Shown: in pieces, positions 37,086 through 49,000 of the stretch
Layout of the letters: each line of letters opens with the position of its first letter
Position numbering within the stretch: position 1 is the first letter of the stretch
From: Fasciolopsis buskii
Lineage: Eukaryota > Platyhelminthes > Trematoda > Plagiorchiida > Fasciolidae
Length of the DNA: 64,000 nucleotides
NCBI GenBank assembly: GCA_008360955.1
Contig: LUCM01001907.1
Coordinates: 151,688 to 215,687, forward strand
Direction of reading: 5' to 3'
Notes under the pieces: generated by a model
Told to the model about the DNA's origin: nothing
What the model saw: the letters and a program-made list of their open reading frames with translations, nothing else
Databases searched by the model: none
Position numbers and translations under genes: made by a program

Positions 37086-40000
37086 CAGTGTAGCGTCGTC
37101 CAAACCACAGGAAAAACGGAAAACACTGAAGGAGAAAATCAAACAAAAAGTACTTTTGTGCAGGGTTTATCTCTTCCTAAACTACAATGTACACTACTTT
37201 CAGGAACATGGCGGATGCCAGCAGAAGGCGGCTAAGTGAGGAAGTTGACCGGGGAATTTCAGAGTGAGATGACATAGCAATGACCGCTTGACCACCGCCA
37301 GTCATGGCTATGTTGTGGACGCCATACTGTCTGGCTGTCCAGATGAAAGTAAAAGATTCAATGAACAAAACAACAGGACTACCTAAGAGCTTCGTAACTC
37401 GTCATAATTCATCAACCGCTTACTCGGCACATACGCCGATGACACAAGGTCAAACATCTTGAGCATCCAGTAGACATAGATGAGCGCAGTCCCATTATGC
37501 TTCGGAGAACGCCCTTGGTTGTTTTGAAATAACGGTTCAGTGAATTCCTTAAACTAACTACGAAGAGTCAAGCAACCCAATGGGGAGTACGGAGCATTCG
37601 ACTTTGTTCTCCCCCTTTGGCGGAAACACCGATAATTGTGGGCGAGGAGCAGAACTCTCTGTCCGTATCTCATGTGTTACTGCTTAGATTATAATTTGTA
37701 CCAAGTCTACATCTCTACCACTGTGATCGCACCTGAATCACTGGAGTATGAACGGATGAATCCACCTAACAATTACAACAATGTTTATTCCGGAGCTTTT
37801 TGTCGGTTGTATGCTTCCGAAGGAACTTTATCCCCTATTCCACATGCACACTGCTTATGCAAACTAATTATTCACATCGACTGCAAACCATAGGAAAGTT
37901 GAGAAGTTATCCATTCGCGAGGGAACAACATTTCACTTAGACTACTTAGCTTTTGATCTGTCAAGGAAGGTTTATTTGATTTTACGCCTGACTCAATCTT
38001 AGCTTTATGCAACCAATGGAGCAAATGGAAGCTGGGTACAGCAACAACCTTCAACCGAATTCCAACCAGTTTAGGTGGGTGAAAATTGCGAAGTGAATCG
38101 AAACAGTTTTTCTCACTACCAACAGAGAACTCAGGTAATTCCGTCCCAAAATTACCCTGCGAAGCAATTCTCACCGGTAAACTGCTTCGACCCGCTTTCA
38201 TTTGCAAGAACAGCTTTGGAAGGGGCTGAGAAGCCGGTCGCTTAGAGTTAGATTTCTTATGGTGTACTTTTGCCTCAAATATATGAAAAACATGCGGAAA
38301 AAATCGTGATTAACTCACTTTGGCCGACCGGTGACTTGTGGTCCGAGTAGGATGCTACTGATTGCTCAGAACTGTCAAATAGTTGATGGAGTTTGTCCTG
38401 GTCGGATTGTGAATCTAGTTATCAAATAAGAAATGGACTAGGAATAAGACTACTGTAAGTCTGAGCAAAAGGACGGTGAATTTAAAAAGTTTCTGCGAAA
38501 GTTTATCATACTGATTCCTTATACAGAGTAAAAACAGTATGGAAAGTGAGAAACCAATATTACACGATGTATTGTATCCTTCTTAAACAGCTAATCAATA
38601 AACGTTGGGAGAAACTGACCACATTTTTGGAAGCAAACTGATGAGCTAACAGCGCGAGCATCAGATTCCGTCTATAGTGCACATTGACAGTAACTCACCT
38701 TTACGATCTGCAATCTGACTACCAACATTGGTTATGTTCAGCGATTCTGTGCACGTTTGTTCGGAACTGGCAAACAATTCACGACGGTTTACGTGAGCTT
38801 GTTGGGAGTCTGGATAGGAAACCAATCGGTCTTTTAGGATTTTCGAAATTATACTTAGGGTAGTGAAAAAAGCAATAGCTGACACGTGTTAAATGTTTGA
38901 CAAAGATAAACGGCATTTTCATAAAAATATTGTGAAACACTAGCAATAAACAACCCGACAGGTGGTAGCGCCGAGTTCATACTCATGTGAGACAGCAATA
39001 CCACAGAAAACAGATTCCTGTTCGTTCCGGAGAATATCAAAATATCTAATCCCTCAAGCGCTATCCCCGACATCAATGCACCTTGGGTAAAATTCATCAG
39101 CTGTGAGCATGCCTCATACGCGTGAAAGTATCCTAGTAACTTCGACGAGTGGTCTGATGATGTGAAATATTTAATTCATTTACGAAATGATTTATCGTTT
39201 GGTGGTGGGCCATTTACACCACGTCTATCAATTTGTGATGCCCTGAGGAGGAATTTGCTATTCAAACGAAAACACATTATGAACTGAGGCATGCCCACCG
39301 CTTGCCAGCAGGCGGTTAATCGGAGAACTCCAGTAACCTTCACTCCCGGCCAGCCAACCATTTTGCGACCGTATTCGCCACAAGACAGCAAACCGCGACG
39401 AAAAATCTACACCGCATGATAGCACCCTTTCCGCAAGGCGACGTTATAGACAAGTGACAAGAATACAGTTAACAGTCTAGCTAATTGGATTTGCTCGTAG
39501 ATGTGTTATTCTCGTGACTGAATTTAGTAACGGTAATAACTTTAAGTCTGCATGAAACAAAAGGCACTCTATAAAAGTGCATATCACAGTCTTGACGGAC
39601 CACAGTCATTTAGTTGTACATGCCTGATCGAAAGATGAGCCATACTATAATTTCATAAGCAACCTGTCTACCAGTTACGTGTTGCTGTGACTGACAGCGA
39701 CTCGGCGAGATTCAGGCACCGCAGACTAAAGGATCAACTGAAACACATTAATTAGCATTGTAGATATGGAAATTAGACACCAGCTAACCTTCAAAATTGA
39801 AGTTTTATTGATGTCGCAATTGCGCTAATTCGTCATGCTGTCAAGTAACGCGATGCAGACATGACAATGATGAGAAGCAAATGAATCTGTTCGAATGTGA
39901 TGAGTTCATAGCAGAATAGCACTGGCTTACAAACCAAACTCGGGTGATGGTTAGCCACGATAGTTACGTAACATGATCACAAACTGCCTCGTCCGTTAGC

Positions 40001-42985
40001 TTACTACGATTATTCGAAACGTCAAATCAGATCTAACGAACTGCAAAATTTGAAAAATGGAATAAATAAGATTCAAATATTACTGAAAACGCCTCCATTG
40101 CATGAGGACTTCAAATAACCTCGATGAATAACTCATCGAAGAACATGAGACTCCACAAAGCGAAGTCACACTTTACGGTGCGGAAGAACGATAAACGAAT
40201 TCGGATTTGAACAGCAGAAGTCGGAAGATTCGCGGGCGGAATCCACGCTCAGTATGACCTAGGAAATGGAACTCTGTCCACGTATGAACAGTAATATGAA
40301 GGTTAGTATCACGTAAACTGCTTCCCGGACGTAAAATCACTTTCAAGCAATTTACCGTGATATATATATATATATATATATAAAAGAAGGGAAATGGGTT
40401 TACTAAATACCAGTAAATTGTCACACTAGAAAACGCACATTCACTTCCTTAATACCAAAACCAACAGAACTCAGGTGCATTACGAATAAAAGGTGGTCGA
40501 ATGGTTTACTTATGGTCGCATTTCGACCATGGGTATACCTCATGGGTACGGGTTGGCTCTACCCGTAAATTGACGGGAAATATCCTGAGACAATTTCCAA
40601 GTGCGAAATCGAAGAAAAAGAGAAAGATAATAACAGCTATAGACTTTTGGCCGTACCTTGGATTGCAGATGATTCCACATGGACCGTATCACCTAAAGCA
40701 TTCGTGCATGCTTCAGCAGATCTTGTCTGAATACTAACTCCCCCGAGTTGAGTGAATTTAGAAAAAAGCTGGCGACGTCTACAATGTTCATCTTGAGAAT
40801 CTGTTGTAAAAAACAGAGTATAACAAATGGAGTACTAACGTTCCTGCACAAGTTATCAAGCACAATGAAATTATGAGGACAAACTAATACGCGGGAGATA
40901 AATAAAATATTGAAATATTGAGCAAAAGAGTAAAAAGAGTGCAACAACTGTGATCGTGACCAATCAGAATTGTGCTCATGACGCTTGAAACTTCCTTTAA
41001 ATGCCAGCGTGGATTTTGGACTTACCAACAATTGTAAACGGACCAATACGACGTATGACCACTAAGTGTTGTTACAATAACGGCAGGGCTAGCTTTACTT
41101 GACTAGGTAAAAGCGGGATCAAGTGAAATCTTGTTCATATGAAAGCAAAAATAACCATTTGAATGATTTCCACGGAGTCAAAATCCCAGACATCAAATTC
41201 TACTTATTGCATCTTGTGTGTCCCTGGAAGTCTGAGGGTGCGTGCACCTAAAAGCTGTTCAGAAACTGTTTGTAGGAGGTATTCAGCTCCTGGACAGTAT
41301 AACGTTTATTCAAACTATGGTAATCAGAAATCCAATTCCAAGTTCATTCGGTCTTATCTGTTGAATATTGTTAAAAAAACTAGGAACCAACAAGTTACAG
41401 GAAAAATAGTTTTGCATGTTGCATGCGCCTCCATGAGCACACGGCCAGTTGAAACTTGTGTCAACTTCAGAAATCAAATTTGGCCGTAATGGTTCATGCA
41501 CACGAATCAAGAACATCTGAAAATTCCTTATTCACTACTAAGGTAATTTAGACTTCCCATGACGACAAACGAAAGCAGAAACATTTTGGATCAGACAAAC
41601 AGATAAAAACGACTGGGAAATCAACAGACCGCAACCAATCGTCTACTGTTATCAAGTCTCTCTCTCAAATACACATGAATGTAAATGAAAGCTAATCTCC
41701 AGTTATTGATCGGCATCACGAGCCATTTCGCTCCTGGATCTGGATCTGGCTACCAACGAGCGTACATTAACGGCCAGCTAATCGAAGGTGTATCTTCATT
41801 CATATACCTAACTGGGATCGACCCTGCTGTCGAACGGCCAAGCAAAGGATGAAGTCACTACGCTGATCGGTAGTGCACGTAAAGCGACATGCAATTCCGA
41901 CGTGCGTTGCGGATACGCAACGAAATTAGCCTTTGAACGAAGATTCGGATAGTATGCGCTGCTGTCCGCCGTGCATCGACATATGAATGTGGAACCTGGC
42001 CACTTCACACTGAGAACATTAGGATCTTGGAGCTATTTGATCACTAGCGCCTACAGCGAGTACTCCAAACAAACCGGGGCGAAAAAAATTCTAATGGCAT
42101 AATCAAAAGGCGGTGCCGCAATACTAAACAACTGTCTACTTTCTCGGCATGCCTCCGAAAACAATGATTCGGCCCATTTACTACAGCGCCCTCTGAGGAA
42201 ACGCTCTGTCTCGTGCTTTGTTCGGAATGGAGCTACCGCTTTGGAGACCAGCTGAAAGCATAAATCAGTGCAATCGAGAATGATTTTGGGTCCTTAGGTC
42301 TAAGGTCTACGGCAATAGCTACTGGGGACAAAACTAGGAGGCAACGTACATGAATTTGGCCTCCAAAAGCAACATATGGTAGGCAATGTCCATCGAGAAG
42401 ACTTATCTTTTAATAGCAAATAGTCGTACAAAAGAAAATGGGTCCTCTTTATCGAAAAGTCAAAAAAATCACAACTGAGACTGATCGACAGTTCTTTGGG
42501 CATTGATCACAGCTACTCTTAAGAGTGACAGCAAAATGCCACTAAATTGGAAATTACATTAAAATAGTATTTAGAAAGATGAACAAAATCTTCCTGAAGG
42601 TATACGACACATTTCGCGGTTAGTATATTGCTACTCATATTGCTTAGGTGACTGAAGAGACAACTACAAAGGTGCCATGCAGCAGTGAGATGCAGACTTG
42701 CGACTTTACGCTCTGTATTGAAAGTATTGTGTTTATCATTCGGTTCAGTCACCAGACATCTCATTTTGATTTGAAGAAATCACAGATAGCTGGAAAACAG
42801 GGAGAATTACCTTTAACAGAATCAGAACATGAAGATGGTAGCTTCAGTGTTGACTCAGGATCGAGATCGCAAGCAGAGATTTGGGATAGAAGAACTGTGT
42901 CCGATTGTGACAAATGGAAAGTGGTGGCTGTGTGAATAGACATGAAGAATGAACTAAGCACTCCACCATAAATCTTGACATATTA

Positions 42986-43058
<73 letters not shown>

Positions 43059-46000
43059 ACCGCACATCGAAAAACAGGCGGTTGGAATATCATGCTTGTT
43101 AGTGAGCGAAAAAGTCGGAGAACTATCCTCTGATGCCTATTGAACCCCGAATTTTCGATCACGAAGAAGGATATAGGACTGAGTACGAGAAACCAAAGAA
43201 CACGTCTAAATATCTGACTGTTCAATCAACCAAAATAAGCATGAGACACTTATACACGAGGAGTCAACTACTGAATAACAAGCATGACAACACGCTTCCG
43301 CGCAGGCAATACGGTGAGTTCAACTGGTCTAAAAATCCCAATACGTAAGAGAACTTACTTAGTTGAAAACCAATCATCATACCGTATCACTGATTGCATA
43401 CTGGTTGACAATAACCAAAAAACTTTGCAGCTGATGCTCACGTGTTATCAACAGTGTACCGTGTAAGCAATGTCATCAGGCGCTGATGAGAAAGTTGGGA
43501 TTATATATTCACTACTGACAATGTTGTCAGTAGTTAAAGGTAGGGTGAATTCACTGAGTCAGGGTGAAAATCCTAGCGAACGCCATCGCATCCAAGAAAA
43601 CCGCTAGTGCTGACATATTCCAAAGTCAGCGACCAAGAACTGAGAACAATCAAACCAGTGTGACCAACATAATTTCCAAGTCGCTGAGCAAGACAGAACA
43701 CTTCCGAAGAGATTTAGTAAAGATCCACAAAAAGCAAATAACTGTCGATAGCAAACTCACCAGAACTGACTACTGTATTATCCGTAGACTGTGACTGATC
43801 TTTGGAAAGGGATGCTGATGAACATGAAAGAAAAAGTTGAACAGGTAATTTTCAGGATACATAAAGTCCATGAACCAAGTGTCGTTTTCAGGGACGGTTA
43901 ATTACCAGAAAAGAATGGAATTAGAAGCTATTTTAGCCTCAAGCGATACGCATACTTTTGAACGTGAGATACACCGAAGCACCGACCACAATGAAAAAAA
44001 TCACGAGCTGTCTAACAGAAGGATAAAACACAAACGGTCTTTGAAATGAACAATTTATTTTCTAGCATAAGTCAGTACTTCTCCGGAATTAAGATGGGGT
44101 CCAGGCTTTATGAAAGAGATTACTGTTTTCAGTACCGTTCATGTGCTTATAGAATTTCAGTCCCCCCCCCTCCCCAAACCCATAAAGCCGTGGCATACCA
44201 TAAATGGAAGCACCGTACAGCTGTTTCATTCTTGCTAGGAACCATCAACAGTGTATATCCACCCCCGCCTGAACTGGGACGCAAACCCGGGATAACTGAA
44301 AATTATTCGTCCCGGGTTCGTATCCCAGTTCGGACGCCGTGGATATGCACTGTTGATGGTTCCTAACAAGAATGGAACAGCCGTACGGTGCTTAACTGGT
44401 TTTCTAATGGTGAACTGAGCGATGATATCATATGGTAAATTATTTCATGAAGACTACTAACATATACTAACTGAAACCCTAATTCTACTTGCACATAAAT
44501 ATACTATTTTCAATAGAATAAAAGCTGAACATCTTATTTTGAGTCCCTTGCATCGAAATTTAAAAACCTCATGCTACAGTTTAAAAGCTACCTATCCTTT
44601 TTAATTGGGTTATACGCCCCAGTCTTAATGTGATTCAACTAGACCGATATTCCTGAGATGGACCCGGATTTCACTGAGTAGCCTGAACATAATTGTGAAT
44701 TGACACTGCAACTAACTAACATGACTGCATGTGCAAAAAAATTGTTACGACAAGCGACCATCGCTACTGAGGTCGTGAAAGCGTGAGCCCATTTTCCTAT
44801 CGAGTTTCGACGCGATCAGTTTATTTTGAGGGGGCGATAGGGTTCAATTTGAATGAGATAGCGATTAGCTTAGACGTACCCCTAATGGTTTGGACAACCG
44901 GTATTGTTCAGCCCACTGATGAGTCATGGAGCCTGACAGGTAACCGGCGATGTGGAAACTGAGAAGTGATGAGTTTCCGGGTCAATCTGAAGACAGCCTA
45001 TTCGAGCAAGCGTAGGCGACAGTTTTATCCATGGGTGTCTCTGCCTGTGATCAATCAAACGCGTCGGGTTAAGAATAATCTACTAACGGAAAGCGGATTC
45101 GAAATAAATAACATAAACTATGTGGGCCCTGAAAGAATCTATTGGCCAATGTATAAACGACATTATGCTTGTGATATGGACCCCACCCAGGTGCTGTAAG
45201 GGCTTCATTTTCACCGACGAGTTTATCTTAGTTCATTTCCAATAGAATCGTTAAGAGCATTTCGAACAGCTTAAAGATTTGCCGAAAGTTTTTGAAAATG
45301 GACGATGAGGAGGAAGAGGGAAAGTCGCACCTTAAACAACGGATTTTTTGGGTCCATACAGTCGTGTCGGGGTTTTAGTCAGTGACAATATAAACTCACA
45401 AAATTCTATTCAGGCTATTCATCGGAATTTGGATCCATCCGAGAATAACCGTCGAATCGAACTAAAATTAAACAGCCTGGAGCGAATAACCTGTTTAAAG
45501 AGAATGGATAACTCTTGAACTGTGATGCAAAGCTCCTGAATTAAGGAAAATATTGTAGTTTGTTCGTAGAATTTAGCTTACACTCAATGATGAAGTACTT
45601 GATTCGATCTCCTTCCCCATTTCTCGTTATGTTAACGACGCAACCTGGCACTCGGATATGCTCCTTGAAATAAACAAACACAAGTCATTACATATCATAA
45701 TATTTGTTTTAAGGAAAACCTTATCTAAAACTACAGGTCCTTGGGATATTCGAAAAATTTATCGAAACGAATTTATCGAAACCGACTTATTGGAACAACA
45801 GAAAGCAACGTGGATAAAGCACTATCCAAGAATAAGTAAACGGAAATTCAGTCCAATATAGTGGTAGTAACGTAAAAATTTCTTGGGATAGTTCAGTTTT
45901 CGCTAGTTTTGTTTCAGAAAACTTGTTGGCGCAAAATAGCTCAATGGTATTACAATGGACATCAGGGGAATGAAAATTTTCTGCACGATTGCTCGCAATG

Positions 46001-49000
46001 GAAAACACAGGAGATCCCCCTGTGTCACATGGGGATCATTAACGGTGATCTAATATTCAAATATGCCGATGAAATTGTCATCGATTCGAGGTGTGAAGAA
46101 ATCCGATTTCCTGAACTTTCCACTCCTGCGTCATTTCGTACTCACTGTTTTCCCCTCTTATCTGATTAGCAATCTAACCGAATGCGGTGACATCATGTAC
46201 ACTATCCAAAACAGTCCGGCCATCTTCATCCTGTGGGTAAATGTCCCACGTCTTTCACTAACAGTCAGACAGGTCCCACAGCGAAATTTTTCGGAGTCAC
46301 CACTTCGTGGGATTTCACACGACCAGAGCACATTGGTATTATTCTCGCGAAGTCGCAGTGGTTCTGCTATCATTTACCACAATCTAAATCATCAAGATAG
46401 AAGACTTGGCTTAACGTTTTGCCCATTCCTACGCAGCAAACCATCAAATGTATTGCTCCTCGGCAACGTTTTGGACTACGTTATAAAGATTCTAAAAGTT
46501 TACACAGAACCATAAAGATTTTCCGATCAAACGGTATCCCATCTGCGAGAAATTTCTTGCTCATGATAACACATTCGAAAAAAATTTTGATATCCTTCAT
46601 CCGCTGAACATACATCTAGAAAACGCGATTATATTTACTGGGCAAATTCAAGCCTATTTATGGTGGAACGAGGGCTTGAAAATAACGTGGTACTCGACAG
46701 AGCATTTCAAGAATCAGTTTAGCTGGCCACACGCTAACGTATTTAGTCCGACGTCTGGAGCTGTGAATCCTTGGGAGGTGTCACTTGATCGCCCAACGGA
46801 AGTGGAAGTGGAGTCGAATATTCGGCTTCTGAAGAGGGGAAAAGCTGCCGGTCCCGATGAACTTCCTCCAATTCTTTTCAAATTGGGTGGAAGGGTGCTG
46901 ATGAAATCACTTGCCTCCTTGTTTCGTGATATTTGGAACGAGGAGCGTATTTCGTTGTTGTGGACTGAGTCACTGATTATACCCATCCTCAAGAAGGGCA
47001 CACGGAGTGACTGCAGCAATCATCGTGGCATTAGTTTAATTCCGATACTCACTAGGGCATTAGCTTCGATAATGCTGAATCGTTTGACACCGATTCGCGA
47101 GAGTAATATCCGCGAACAACAGGCCGGATTTTGGCCAGGTCGAGGTTGCATCGACCAAATATTCACTCTTCGACAGATACTCAAAACGCGTCACATGCAC
47201 CGCCGTCCTACGATCGTAGTCTTCCTCGACTTGAAAGGTGCTTTCGATTCAGTGGATCGACCAGCACTACTCAGTGCTCTCCACCGGAAGGGTATGCCAA
47301 CTAAGTTTGTGAACCTGTTGCGAGCATTGTACTCGCATACTTATGGTCGCGTTAGGGTTTACGGTGAACTGTCACGTTCATTCGAAACGAGTAGTGGCGT
47401 TCGACAAGGGTGTCCCATCTCTCCATTCTTGTTCAACTTCGTCATGGACGAGGTGATGGAAGATGCTTTAGGAGGTCTCCGGGACGTAGGAGTCGAATTG
47501 GAAAATGGAGGAAAGCTATGCGACCTAGATTACGCAGATGACGTTGTGTGCCTATTCGAGTCTGCGGACCATGCACAACGGGCATTAGATAGACTGTCGA
47601 GATCGGTTGCTCGGTTTGGCATGTGCTTTGCACCTTCAAAGTGCAAAGTGGTGTTGCAGGACTGGACGACAGCAGCGCCGAACTTGATACTGGATGGAGA
47701 AGAACTAACGACTGTGGAACGTTTCACTTACCTTGAGAGCTGCGTGTCCAACGATGATAGCTCGGTGGCAGAGGTAAACACGCGTATATCCAAGGCTCGT
47801 GCAGCTTACTCTGGATTGAAGCACTTGTGGCGTCGGCCTGATATTTCACTGAAGTTGAAAGGTCGTGTGTACTGTGTTGCAGTGCATTCAGTTCTGTTGT
47901 ACGGTTGCGAGACGTGGAGTATGCATGTGGGCGATGTTCGTCGGTTGGAGGTTTTCGACAACCGATGTTTACGTAGTATGGCTAGGATTGGATGGAGTGA
48001 CCGGGTGAGTAATATTGAGATTAGGAATCTGGTATTGGGTGCCACTTCTGAGAATAGCTTGTTTCAGCGTATGAAACTTAGTAGACTACGTTGGTTGGGT
48101 CACGTGTTGCGCATGACGAACACTCGTCTACCATACCGTGCCTTATTTTGTGTTCCTCCTAAGGAATGGAAGAAGCCATGTGGAAGGCAACAGATGACGT
48201 GGCAACGTGGGATGAGAAAATGTGCAGCGAAGTTAGGTAAAGTAGGTGTCTCACGCCTTCGTGGTTGGGGTCCGAAAGACTCATCGACTAGCTGGCTGGA
48301 GACACTGAAGGATATGACAGTGAACCGTGGACAGTGGCGATCGTGCTGTCATTTTCTAGCGAATCAGAATGATTGAACACACGTGCGTTTGTACAGTTAG
48401 ACTGTGTTCCGTGTGTTGGCTGCAGCAGTATCTTATTTTTTCCCGCCTGTGTAGGTCCACTCCCTGTTCCCGTTGGATATCCACTCTTTTTTATATAAAC
48501 GTGTAACTCTGGGGAAAGGCAGCGGTCAGTGGGGCTTGCCTTGCTGTTTAACGCTGAACGATGATGATGATGATGTACTCGACATTTTATGAGAATTCCT
48601 AGTAATTACTGATTACTGATGAATCATTGCGACCATTAGATTCGACTAACGATCGAAAACTGCCGGTAAAGATTACACCCATAAACAATGAATGATGTAC
48701 CAATAAGTGCCACTCTGAAGATCTATTCCATGACAATGGGAAACGAAAAACATTAAATGGGGAAAAACAATGTCTGTAACGACCAGAACAACGAAACAGT
48801 ATGCACCGAGGGAATTCAATGAAAACCCAGCATTAAACAAAACAAACTGAATGTGATGAACTGGCAACTGAAATAGACTCACTCTGACTGGCCAGTTTTT
48901 GAGAATACAGTAACTCATATGGTGTATCATTCCACTGACTCGGAATAGATACCTCCGAGGTCTTCGGCCGGCCCTGAAAGAATGATAAGCCAATAGAAAA

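Larger units (their letters stand above)
35342..38174 (-). other. Claspin intron, AT-rich repeats, possible missed exon
   Basis: It contains three long (AT)n tracts and two copies of the AT-bracketed repeat. The phase break across it predicts at least one exon that I could not place. A 45-base candidate near 35,808-35,853 reads ENRTVNNEGVLPDA before GTGAGC but does not restore the phase by itself. Confidence 0.45.
38810..42810 (-). other. Claspin intron with LINE remnant
   Basis: Four kilobases with an (AT)n tract (40,361-40,382), a decayed RT fragment at 41.7-42.3 kb, and otherwise unrecognised sequence. No exon with a fitting phase was seen; none is needed. Confidence 0.55.
42895..48882 (-). 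other. Claspin intron (6 kb) with microsatellite, foldback element and LINE
   Basis: Flanking exons agree in phase, so no exon is required here. Contents are a 65-base AT tract, an inverted-repeat element, unrecognised sequence from 44.4 to 46.6 kb, and a nearly 1.9-kb LINE in antisense orientation. Confidence 0.65.

Noticed and set aside
36398..37235. ORFs with long Tyr-Ile runs on both strands
   Set aside because: These are translations of (AT)n microsatellites, not proteins.
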